Below, piece by piece: positions 1-10,300 of a DNA stretch of 64,000 nucleotides. This DNA comes from Ligula intestinalis. Lineage: Eukaryota; Platyhelminthes; Cestoda; Diphyllobothriidea; Diphyllobothriidae. The position numbers were made by a program, and so were the translations under genes. The notes under the pieces were generated by a model. The model worked only from the letters and a program-made list of their open reading frames with translations. It was not told the origin of the DNA and did no database searches. Location of the stretch: NCBI GenBank assembly GCA_036362985.1, contig JAYGXS010000009.1:19210634-19274633 (forward strand), given 5' to 3'. Within the stretch, counting starts at the first letter, position 1. Each line of letters opens with the position of its first letter.

Positions 1-994
1 GGGGGGCAGGGGAATGCGCAAATCTGGGGGCCTGTAGTTACCAAGGCAAGGCCAGGTTAACCACGTGCTCCAACTGTTTGCATAGGTCCGGTTTAAAGCG
101 TCTTATACAGACTGCCTCCAGGTTGCGCAAGATTCGAGATGTCCGTGCTCGAACAAGAACTCGGAATGAGGTTATAGGGTCTACAGAATGACCCGTGTCC
201 AGCAAGTGTTCTGTAATAGAGGAACGAGGGGATCGGTTTTCTTGTTTGAATAACCAACTAGGCAGGTGCTCCTTGGCTCTGGCTGCCAATTGCCTTTGCG
301 TTCGCCCTATGTACTTGCATCCGCAAGTGCATGTGAATTCATAAACGCAGTTGGAGGTGGCGTGCAAAGGTAAGGCATCCTTAACACAAGGAATTGGCAA
401 GGGCTTTGTTGGAGAGCAGAATATAAGTTCAGCGGCGTAGTAGGTTCTTTCTATAGCCGTGAGTAGGCGCCTCTTAATAGTGTTTAAGATGTTATCACCC
501 TTGAAGGGCAAGGATACAAATACTGGCTTTTTAGGAGCTGAATGTTCGTTCATTTTGGGTCGCAAGGGTTTGCTATATTTGTCTATAAACTGAGGTGGAT
601 ATCCACGGTTCAGTAAAGTATCTTTGAGACAGCCTAATTCTGCGTCCAAAATATCCTCAGAACAGATTTTTCTAGTCCTCTGGAAAAGGTTACATACCGA
701 GTTACGTTTCCATTGAATGGGAACAAAACTTAGATAATGTAGATACTGACCTTTCCAGGTATTCTTGTGGTAGACCCTCCGTGAAATGGAGCCATCTGTC
801 AGTCTGGACAAGTGGACATCGAGGAAAGACAGTTGGTTAGCTCGTTCTGGTTCCATAGTAAATTTAATCTTTGGATGCAGCTTGTTCATTGTGGACAATA
901 ATTCCTCAGCTTCTTTCATGTTCTCCACAATCGTGAAAACATCGTCTACATATCGTCTGTAGAGCGCATTGGCTAGTAAAGGAACTGGAGCCAA
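1..994 (-). mobile_element. Penelope-like element fragment A: end of RT plus GIY-YIG endonuclease
   Basis: A 318-codon open frame reads on the minus strand from about 994 to 38. Near its start is RRYVDDVF, the reverse-transcriptase motif C box. About 200 residues later comes CVYEFTCTCGCKYIGRTQRQ with RAKEH, the Cys-bearing GIY-YIG endonuclease of Penelope-like elements, and it ends VVNLALPW. RT motifs before YVDD are missing, so the copy is 5'-truncated. Its 3' untranslated part continues left past base 1. The same 3' portion recurs inverted at about 1110-1470. There is no in-frame stop across the remaining frame. Confidence 0.9.
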
Positions 995-1004
995 TTCGCC
1001 AAAG

Positions 1005-1475
1005 ATTTTCCAAATTCACATTAAAAGACAGTTTCCAGTTTATTGATGAGATCAGGCATGACAAATGTATGATATCCCTGGATGTTGAGTCCTTGTTTAC
1101 CAACGTGCCACCTCCAACTGCGTTTATGAATTCACATGCACTTGCGGATGCAAGTACATAGGGCGAACGCAAAGGCAATTGGCAGCCAGAGCCAAGGAGC
1201 ACCTGCCTAGTTGGTTATTCAAACAAGAAAACCGATCCCCTCGTTCCTCTATTACAGAACACTTGCTGGACACGGGTCATTCTGTAGACCCTATAACCTC
1301 ATTCCGAGTTCTTGTTCGAGCACGAACATCTCGAATCTTGCGCTACCTGGAGGCAGCCTGTATAAGACGCTTTAAACCGGACCTATGCAAACAGTTGGAG
1401 CATGTGGTTAACCTGGCCTTGCCTTGGTAACTACAGGCCCCCAGATTTGCGCATTCCCCTGCCCCCCTTTATTCC
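1005..1475 (+). mobile_element. Penelope-like element fragment B, inverted relative to A, with internal deletion
   Basis: On the plus strand, 1010-1112 reads RFSKFTLKDSFQFIDEI and then MISLDVESLFTNVPP, the RT motif A region of Penelope-like elements. From about 1113 the sequence jumps directly to SNCVYEFTCTCGCKYIG and the rest of the endonuclease ending at TAA 1428-1430. The fingers/palm part between motif A and the endonuclease is deleted, apparently at a short GCCACCTCC microhomology. Bases about 1110-1475 are nearly identical to the inverse of 1-365. Confidence 0.85.
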
Positions 1476-1724
1476 CGCAACCCAATTTCCCTGTTCCCCC
1501 CCCCCCACCTCGTTTAACTTTCCTTCTTTACTAATTAGCCTAATTAGCCGTAGTGATTATGACCTATGACATTTCTGTACAAACTCAATTTCGTAATTTT
1601 CTCGTTCATGAACCTTTAACGCACTGAGTGGATGCAACTGACGAGCACTCATGAAATTTTATGGATCCATTAAAATTTTGCATTACTATTTTCACGGTCT
1701 ATAGTTATTTGCGATCGCCTGACT
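1476..1724. other. No gene; Penelope-like 3' flank
   Basis: AT-rich sequence starting with a polypyrimidine/C run after the endonuclease stop. It is probably the element's 3' untranslated tail up to the junction with the minus-strand LINE near 1725. No open frame or motif was recognised. Confidence 0.5.
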
Positions 1725-3226
1725 CCAACTTTTGTGGATGGGTGAGATCCACGCTGCCTTCCAATCGGGTGGCACTTGTCCAGTATTAAGAGAAGCTCGG
1801 AAGATTAGGTACAGGGTACCACCAACTCTATGGCTAGCTCTTTTAATAGATTTGCAGGTATATCATCCGGACCTGACGACTTCGTTTCTTTAAGCTGTAC
1901 AAGTTCTCGCAGAACGGTAGCTTCCGTGAGTGCAACCGAGTCTATGGTCTGGATCACACCCACACTGCAGTTAATAGCGGTGAACTCAGCCTCACTCGTA
2001 AAGACCGACTGGAAGAAGCAGGATAGATGTTCCGCCTTTTCGTTAATCTCGGAAATTTATACACCGTCGTCTGCTTTTAGCAGAGGAATAGGGTCTCTAT
2101 TTCGAGTACATTGCCTAACGTAGCTGTAGAAAAGCTTTGGGTTTCCTACTGCACGGTTTATTAGATTACTCTCGAAGTTTTGGCGGCTAATTCGTATCAG
2201 GCTCTTAACCTTGTTTCTCTGCGCCTTATACCTATTGTACGATTCGGGGGTCCTCTCTCTGCGATAGATTTTGAACATCCTTCCTTTGCGGTTTACTTCC
2301 CTCTTTAGCGTCGGCGGTAGCCATCGAGGCCTATTTGTTACTTGCTTTACCGTGATAGGACAGAAATCGCTAATTAGTCCGTGTAATATAGCTTTGAATG
2401 CCGACCAATCATCGAGAACGCACGCGGTGAATAGTTCGTTCCAGTCTATCTCACTCACTGTGGTTTTCATTTGTGTAAAGTCCCCTCTCCAGATGTTGCG
2501 TCTGGTTACCGCACTACGATCGGGCACAGAGAAGAGTGAATATTCCCACTGTAGCACTACGTGATCACCTTTTCCGAGAGGTAGTAAACAGTTTACAATG
2601 TCCACGCTCTCAGGTGCTTTGGTAAGTACTAGGTCTAAGCACTTAGCTTGTTGCCCTTCGCGTAGTCTGATCGGATATAGGACGTGTTGCGTTAGGAAAG
2701 ATGCCTTTACTGTGCGCAGGAGTCGTCGATCGAAATTTACTTCTGAGCCGGGCGCAGAACTCACATTCCAGTCGATATGGGGGGCGTTAAAGTCTCCCAT
2801 GACCGTGACATCGGATCTCCTAGCAATGTCTTCGACTACTTCTACCAGACTAGTGTCTGACTGTTGGTTGCTCGATGGTGGACGGTAGACCGCCATGATG
2901 TCAAGGGTCTGTGACCCGTGTGTTCTAACGGTGAGCCATATTGCCGTTATATTGCCCGAAAGATTTTCGGATTTGTCGGACATGAGCAGGCCGTGTCTAA
3001 CATAGATTAACACACCCCCACCTTGACGCCCGACTCTATCTTTTCGGAAAACCTGAAACCCGGGGAGAGCAATTTCCTGGTCTCCTACCCTCGTGGACAA
3101 CCATGTTTCTGTTATGCAGACGATGTCTGGTTCCAGTTGGCACGTAATAATCTTAAGCTCATCTTATTTGGAGAGCAGGCTTTGTGCATTGTTGTACATG
3201 CACTTTGGTTTCTTTGTACGATGTAA
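1725..3226 (-). mobile_element. CR1/jockey-type LINE ORF2: AP endonuclease and start of RT, 3'-truncated
   Basis: Minus-strand reading gives an apurinic endonuclease: YNNAQSLLSK, then ITETWLSTRVGD, AVYRPPSS, VMGDFNAPHIDW, and KGDHVVLQW near the catalytic His. It continues into the linker and the RT fingers (SGPDDIPANLLKE, PPDWKAAWISPIHKS). Lesions: an in-frame TAA between SLLSK and DELKII (about 3165), a TAA after KADDGV (about 2055), and a frameshift near 1795. The copy stops in the fingers region, so the catalytic palm is absent. This is unusual because LINE copies normally lose the 5' end, not the 3' end. ORF1 lies just upstream at 3397-4299. Confidence 0.85.
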
Positions 3227-3396
3227 TCCGGTTGTGATAGTCACTTCCTAACCGTCGTTCGGAGTATTACGGTTTGGTTCCATGTTTTCTTCTGAATTAT
3301 CTTCCCGTTGAAGATTTTCAGGCCTACCTCGCCATTCTTGTTCCTCGACTGTAGTTTCGCTACTAGTTCTCGGCGTTTCAGCCGTTCCTCCAGGGA

Positions 3397-4299
3397 TTAG
3401 TCCGGTTGACGTAGGTTAGTTTTTTTAGACAGGATTACCTGAACATGTTCCTTGTTTTTAAATACTATTTTTAGCGGTCTGGGTCGGGGCATTTCTGCAG
3501 TATCTGCCAGCCTTTTCCCGATACGAAATGACTTGAGCACTTCAAATTCTTTACCTGGCGGGAACAGATCGCTCAGGACATCGTTAAAGGAAACGAAGTC
3601 CGGATCGTTCTGGTCGTTTGAGCGGTCTGAAATGGTTTCTTTTAACCCCTGAACAACTAGACAGTATTCATGATCCTCTCGGTGTCGTGTGCCCTTAGCT
3701 GAGGTTTTCGCCACCTTTTCTGCAGTGGGCCCTGAGCCCGAACTAGGTGGTGTGACTGCCTGGTCGTCAGAACTGTCTGAAGTTGCTTCTTGCAACCACT
3801 GGACAACTACACCATGATAACCCTCCTGACGGGAGTCCTGAAGTACAGTTTTGGTCGCCTTCGCTGCAGTGGGCCTAGAGCTCGAAACGGATGGTGTGAC
3901 TGCTTGGTCATCGGATCTGTCTGAAGTTGTCTCACCGGTGTCTATGTTGTCCACTATGGCGGCCTGTACTTCTGGTATATGCATCCTCTGTTCTTCTTTA
4001 GGTGGTCCATGCGTATGCACTGAAGTCATCACTTTTTCCATCGCAGCGATGGTCTGCTGGAGGAGTTTTTTCATATTTTCCATTTTACCTTCAAGTTTGC
4101 TATACTTAGAGGCTAGAATATGATATCCTTCGCATCGGTTCTCTGTGTGCGCCGATCGCACCCAATTATTCAAGCTATTCGATCGCCCGTTACAGCGTGT
4201 GGCGATAGTGCAGCGGTTAGCATCGCGGTCTTGTGTCGAATGGGTTTTGAGTTCGAGCCACTCTCGCGGCAAATTTTGCATTTGACTTCTCGTTTGCAT
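3397..4299 (-). mobile_element. LINE ORF1-like protein of the same element, with internal peptide repeats
   Basis: A 300-codon minus-strand frame ends about 170 bases before the ORF2 remnant. It has a coiled-coil-like helix (KYSKLEGKMENMKKLLQQ), then two and a bit copies of a roughly 48-residue acidic/basic repeat starting TSDRSDDQAVTP, TSDSSDDQAVTPP and ISDRSNDQND. It ends with an RRM-like stretch (FRIGKRLADTAEM, PLKIVFKNKEH) typical of LINE ORF1 nucleic-acid-binding proteins. The first 70 residues overlap a tRNA-like sequence on the other strand, so the native start may be an internal Met such as the one in KMENMKK. Confidence 0.7.
4200..4272 (+). repeat. tRNA-like (SINE head-type) sequence
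   Basis: An A-box-like TAGTGCAGCGGTTAGCA is followed at tRNA spacing by a B-box-like GAGTTCGAGCC. No convincing acceptor stem pairs, so this is a tRNA-derived repeat or pseudogene and not a functional tRNA. It underlies the 5' end of the minus-strand LINE ORF1. Confidence 0.45.
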
Positions 4300-6154
4300 T
4301 ATTTTCGCACGTCAAGTGAAATTTCCGCAAAAAAGTATTCATATCAGAAGCTTTACCTCATATACGAGACAGATAGCCTAAGTCGTCGCTTAGCTAATGT
4401 AAGAATACGTTAAAGGCGATTCTCCTTACTGAAGACGATTGGTTTTAGAATTTAAGAAGCAGAACTTTGACGGACTACTAAAGCAATGTCTAAACGTGGA
4501 AACTTTGTTCAGGGTTGGTAAGAGCAGGCGTAATAACTGAGCTAGTTTAATTTCTAACTATGCAGTAAGTTACTCCAATACTGGTATCAAAGCAAATGTG
4601 ATACAATAGAATTTAGCGACTCAGCCTTTGCTCCTTCGTGTGTACTAGCGTCTGAGAATTTCACCAACACCAGCGTTGTAGGAGTTTGGTTGGTCCGATC
4701 TCGTTTAGGAAGATTTTCGACGATTGTCTGCTCTGCTAGTCACAGCGTAACTGTGCGAGCAGATGGATTTAGACCCAGGTGGCATCTAAGGAGAGGATTA
4801 CTGTAGTACGGCTTGTTCAGGGAACAAATTTTGTGAGTATCCGGCTTTGTACGTAAATCAAGTGTGTTGATCTTGGTACAGTATCTTTTGCTCGTTGGAA
4901 ACAAGTATTCTCCTATTGAAACGCCACTGCTTAAAAATTTCAAACCGCGCGGGGGGGGGCAGGCTTTTTTCAAGGTGGTAAAGTTTAGTATAAGCCACGG
5001 CGTGTGTCCTTGGCTCGGAGCTGGGCGCGCGAACGAAGGGCGTGTCAGTAGGGGGGTATATCAACATGTCTGTTGATGGAGTTGGAGTCAAATATCTAGG
5101 CCTCTAGTATTTACCGACCCGTATTATTACTGGCTCCTGTTATTATTCGCATGCTTGTGGAGTTAACTTCGTGGACTTCCACCAGGGTGTAGGTAGCGAT
5201 CCGACACGGTGGGTCGCGTCTCTGCGCTGCCCGCTTGTGTTCCATTATTCGCAAGCTAAATCGCTGTACAGTCTGTTCTGCATAGTGGCGAGAACAGTTG
5301 CGACATGGAACTTGATAAACGACACCAGGCTGTTCACTTACGTCCAGTCAGTCCTTTATTTGCATGGTTCGAGAAGGCAGGGAAGCGTTCGCACGGTGGG
5401 CGATACCGAGGTCGAACTCTGTAGCAGTATGTTCTGTTACTTCTGATATCTTCTTTGTAAACGTTCGAGGCGTGCCAGAGTGTTGGTGGCTCTTCTCCGT
5501 TTGTTCCGCGTGTGCGCACATGGAGGCAGCGGCTGGCGGACTGTCCAGGTGATCCCCAGTGATGGCGCCTTCATCCTCTTTGCAACAAGAACCTGGGGCT
5601 CACATATTCACTTTCATGCCTGTATCAAACATGTCTGCTGAAGTGTCTCTGCGGTAGCATGAACCCTCGTTGCTCGAGATTTAGGTTTGAACATGGGCCA
5701 AGACAGTGTGGAAGGAATGTGCCTGCCCAGGTCCAGTGGATGCAACAACAACAACTTGTGCATACTTTTTACGCCCCTCACTCCTGGCGAACCGCAGACA
5801 GTGCCGTCCTTTGGGTGTCTGCCTCTAGTCAAAATCAGCCGGAATTGTTGTCGCGGCTGCGCATAAGTTTATTACGACTCCAAACTTTTGCTACCTCTTT
5901 GTACCCTTCTGGGTACTGTTTTTTTTTCCACCTATTTTCACCACCTTCAAATAGGATTACTATTGGTTGTTTATGGCTGAGTCCCTACAAAACAGGTCAT
6001 TCAAAAGATGTGTTGGACCGAAAAGGGTGCTAAATGAGAGTGCGATTTACGTTAATCAGGGTTCACACTCATAACCAGTGCCATGGAAGGGGGGGGGCGT
6101 GTAGTGTATGCGCCTGCTGCACCAGCGGCGGATGGCTGATAGACAGGACGGTCT
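4300..6154. other. No gene recognised
   Basis: Mixed-composition DNA upstream of the first visible ABCB7 exon. Open frames here are short and unlike any family I know. It could be ABCB7 intron, with the earlier exons lying left of the window, or intergenic sequence. Confidence 0.5.
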
Positions 6155-6207
6155 GAGTGAGTTCCGTTAAAGATCGGTATGCGTTCATCAAGAAATGTCA
6201 ATATTAT
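6155..6207 (+). repeat. Short interspersed repeat E, copy 1
   Basis: Carries GTGAGTTCC, then ATCGGT and GCGTTCATCAA, then TGTCAATAT. Closely related copies lie at 6755-6805, about 11175-11205 and 27805-27860. It is probably the body of a short SINE/MITE-like unit. Confidence 0.5.
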
Positions 6208-6344
6208 AGATCAAAACGTGGCAAGACAACGAGTTCAGGGCGATAAGGATGCTCAGCAAACAAGGGCTGCAGGGTCTGTAGGACGCAGTTGCTATGCGTC
6301 GAAATAACCACTAAAACTAGCACCACCACCGCCACTACTCACAG

Positions 6345-6545
6345 ATATCACAGATTTTGGCCGCCGTGAAGGCGGGTGGGAACGCGACGAAGACGCATCT
6401 GCTGTAGTTCCCTCTCCTCTTCATCTATGTTTTTGATGATGGAGCAACCCCTCCCGACCATGCTGTTCCGACTTTTCCTCCTCGCCGCTGCCGGTATCGA
6501 GGCCCACCCGGCAGAGCTCCTGATCCAACAAGGGCTACTAGCCAG
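6345..6545. repeat. Interspersed repeat A, internally rearranged copy
   Basis: Bases 6358-6415 match 24268-24325 in the same orientation (GCGGGTGGGAACGCG then GACGC-TCTGCTGT). Bases 6416-6545 match 24115-24235 in reverse orientation (CTCCTCGCCGCTGCCGG region). The two halves of the family are therefore inverted relative to each other in this copy. Other copies are at 30640-30810 and 31230-31590. Confidence 0.65.
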
Positions 6546-6754
6546 CCAGCTAGCTAGCCGCATCACAGACGGTCTTCCGGTGTATAATTTCTTTAGTCCG
6601 GCCATCTGGTCTCATCACTTTCAGGCGCATCCTGTAAACAGCCTTTTCATCTGTTTCGGCATGGACACTGTTCGGCGCTACTGCAGAGTCAGTGCCCAGC
6701 CAAAGCATGTTAATCAGCAACATACACTGAGAATAGGAACAAAGCAAAGTTAAC

Positions 6755-6805
6755 GAGTGAGTTCCTTTAGCGATCGGTGAACGTTCATCAACGAGTGTCA
6801 ATATC
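6755..6805 (+). repeat. Short interspersed repeat E, copy 2
   Basis: GTGAGTTCCTTTAGCGATCG, then GTGAACGTTCATCAACGAG, then TGTCAATAT. It brackets the rearranged repeat-A copy in direct orientation together with 6155-6207. Confidence 0.5.
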
Positions 6806-7209
6806 TTGGCAACCCTCCAAGCCACGGCTTTTACCGCAACGTGGTAGCTCCAAGCACTAAGGACCGACCTCACTCTCTCCTCCACCGCCAGCAACAGGCT
6901 ACCCCCTAGCTGATCAGTCGCCTTTGATAGCACATGCCGATTCATTCATTGCCTTATATTTAATGTTCATCTGCTTTTTGTTTTTCGGAATCTGTCTCAG
7001 GTCCCTACCTTGGGCCCTCCACAGCGTATGTTTGTTTCAACCCCTCTGTGGAGTACTGTTCTGCAAAATATGCCTCTGATCACTGGCTAGCAAACAGCAA
7101 CTGCTATAATCCGCCATTGTGACAGTTTATCCGGTACTTTTGACTTGCTGTCCCCCCCCTCCCTTCTCATCTGCCCTCATCACGCATCTCCCCTTGTTTA
7201 TCCTTTTAG
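6806..7209. other. No gene; sequence leading to the ABCB7 acceptor
   Basis: Pyrimidine-rich towards 7209, as expected before a 3' splice site. No other feature seen. Confidence 0.5.
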
Positions 7210-7386
7210 TACTGCAAGTACGGTTTGGAGTGCAGCCTCATCGCCCTTTCCTGCATCAGCGTCTACACGGCCTTCACATTTGCGGTGACACGTTGGCGAA
7301 CCAACTTCCGACGTGAAATGAACCGCGCCGATAGCCTCACCGGCAGTCACGCTACAGACGCCATGATCAACTACGAGACTGTCAAG
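7210..7386 (+). CDS. ABCB7: ABCB7 exon a: transmembrane segment and start of following loop
   Basis: Fifty-nine codons between a pyrimidine-rich acceptor (ccttttag) and a gtgagt donor. The residues begin YCKYGLECS, continue through a hydrophobic helix ending in FTFAV, and then give the family motif [15 protein letters not shown]. The exon ends NYETVK, where the conserved sequence continues as YF in the next exon, so the splice is secure. The preceding exon, with the conserved helices before this point, was not recognised upstream in the window. Confidence 0.92.
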
Positions 7387-10300
7387 GTGAGTGCGCAGTC
7401 CCCCCCCCCCCCCCCGCTTTGGACTCTTGTTTCCCTGATCTTTGACCAGGACCCGCTATAATCCTGCCTTCTGTAAGATTCCAGCACAAGGCGGAGCCTA
7501 ACCGCCGACTTCTATGTGCACTTAGGAGTGTATCGTTTGGCCTTTGTGTTATGTTGGAAGACTTGTTGGAGCGGAGATGCATACAGAAGATGAGTCGGTT
7601 TGTGTTTGCAAGTCAGTTTTATCGCTGACTGCGAGGAGTCCAGCTGTGCAGCGGGTGTGGTTCTCAGTACCCCCACAAACCGGGGTGGCCTTGACGGCAC
7701 CTGCCCCTCGAGGCCACACCTCTAGATAGAGCATCTGCGTTAATGGGTTTTGAACTCCTTCGTGTGCAGCGAACCAGCAAACCGCCCTCTACACCATTTG
7801 TTTATACATACATGCCATCGTCGCGACGATCAGAGAAGCTAAGTAAATGACGTTTATTTGGGCTATGATGAGACTTTTCTTGGTTTTTGGTAGACATCAT
7901 TGATGGGTTTTATGTACCCACACCGCTCGGTAAAATGCGCATGTTTTGCCAGAATTTATCTGTAAATAGGGTTTTCAAAGGCTCTGCCTATCATATAAAT
8001 ACCGAGAGATAGAGAGTTCGTGCGTCGATGCACGAGGCGACAGGAGTTAAAACAAAATAGGAAAGGGAAGTGGATTGTTCCGATCAGGCGCCCAATCCAA
8101 GTTGGTAGACACTTCAATTTATTAAGAAGGTGCCTGGACTCCTTAACAAGACACCTGAGGCAGCACCGACTCCATGTGGCGCACAAACCAACGTCTACAC
8201 TGCGAAATCAGCTTGTACACCCTAAGAATAAGGTTGGCTATTTGGACAGAAGAGTAGTCATTTACAAGACCCCTTGTGGTGGCTGCAATGCAGATTATTG
8301 CGGACAGATAGGAAAATCGGCCTCTACACGAACACCAATTAGAAGGAAAGAGACGATACCATTTGTCCAAAGTCGTCATGTACACGCCAGAAACTAGACG
8401 CCAATTTAAATGGGATCAAACTTACATTGTTGGCTTCTGCCCATCTACGAAAGGCTGCGATTTGCTTAGAAGCGATTAACTTGGCACATCGAGTTGGATG
8501 CCGTGTACAATAATTTCAAAAAACATGGTTAAGACGGCAGCCAATCCGGACGAAATGCGTAACAACAAAGCCAGCCATTGGCAAGTATGACGTGGCATGA
8601 TTGCTTTTTTTTCAGGCCGGTTTAAACTTCTAACTGTTCTATATGCTAACTACACATCTGACGTCGACCTACGCAAATAGCATCGAAATTTTACGCAGTT
8701 ATTTTTGCTACCATTTCTCAAAGAACTTATTTCCATCAAATTTGTTTATTGGAATGCGTTTTTTCCTATTTATAATTACATAAGGGATGATAAAGTAAAA
8801 AAGCATAAATATCTAGCGAGTAGTAGGAAGAGGGTTAATGGTGTTCATAGATCAAGGGAGTATGATCTAGTTCTAGCAGGGGTTGAGGAGGGAGGCGTCA
8901 AGTACTTAGCTAAGTCTCTGCTTCTTTGCTAAAAAGTGACGTGGCACGAAGTGTGAACACCTCAGACCTCAACCCTCTCCCCTATGCTTACTGTTTATTG
9001 GATGTTTAAATTTTGATTACCCTACCTTCCCTTATACACTGCAAACTGGCTATCGCATGAAATGTGAAGATCGAATGCGTGGCTTAGCACATATTTCAGG
9101 TTGTTTATTTTATTTGTCGAATAGACTTGAGGCGCGAAGTGCTGTTCACTAGAAAAGAGTTCAGTACAGATGAGTGCATTGAAGAAAATGGTGGATCCAA
9201 TCAGGCCAAATACAACGTTTCTCGATAACCAAGGGATTTCCTATGAACGGACTGATCTGTCTTGTTTTTGCGTGTTGTATTATAAAAAGACATTTATAAA
9301 GACCAAGGAATTTTTATTCAAAGAACCGAAATTTTTTTTGTTTCCATGAAATTGAGGTAAAGGCGAGTATAAGATAGCATATTATCGTCGGCAAAAGAAG
9401 AGCGGATTAAGTTTGAAAAATTCTGTTTTACAAATCTGCCACTTTTTTGACATATAATCAAGTAATTTGTTTTACCACACTGAAAATGACGACCGTAAAA
9501 AGCATTAAAATGAACGCCAGAGAAATACCGTCACTTATGTCTGTCAAGGCGTATGCAAAAGATGTCAGAATGCTTTCTATCTACAGTTCAGTATGAACGA
9601 ATAGTGGAACTATCGACAGATTGTTCCCCAGGTCGTCATCAAACTTGACAAGATGTACAACGAATAATTGTTATTCGAGCGTCGAAAATTTACTTACCTT
9701 ATTTGTCCAAAGAACCTCTTTCCTTCAAATTACATTTCTTGGGATGCCTGCCTGCCTTCCAGTTTATATTGTTATGTCTACTTTGCTGGAGACCAAAACC
9801 TATCCTGGTTGAGCCCAAGCTCGGCCGGATGTTACTTCTCTTTCGCCTCGTACCGCCGCTGATGTTGGTTTTTTCTGACTGCAAATAAAGTTGCATTTGT
9901 GAAGATTCCGGATATCACCCAGCATGTTGATCAACGCCCTACTCCGTGAAAGAACTTCGGCGGGTTGCGCCCTACAGGATGCCGCTACGGTTGTTGTCGT
10001 CAAATTTAGGCCCTGCATACAGTTCAGTTGACGTTGTAACTTACCATACTAACAGCCTTGGTACTTGCTAAAAGGCCCAGACACGTGTTAAGCCGGTATT
10101 CTGCCGCTGCTTGACACAGTCGCTAGGGGTCCGGCTCCTCAGCGTGTCCCCCGCTTTCCCTATCTGCTTTCTGGTTGATATACCGGTTTTGAAAGTTCAG
10201 CATTTTAATCTCAAGAAGAATTAATTTCTGATCGCGGTATATATCAGTATATTTTAGGTCTATAGGCGTAGACCGAAATTGTAAGTGTATATTTGTGTTA

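Noticed and set aside
5659..6033. 124-codon plus frame as a missing ABCB7 upstream exon
   Set aside because: None of the conserved ABCB7 helices or the LSRQTGA-type motif can be read there, and no splice phase fits the exon at 7210.
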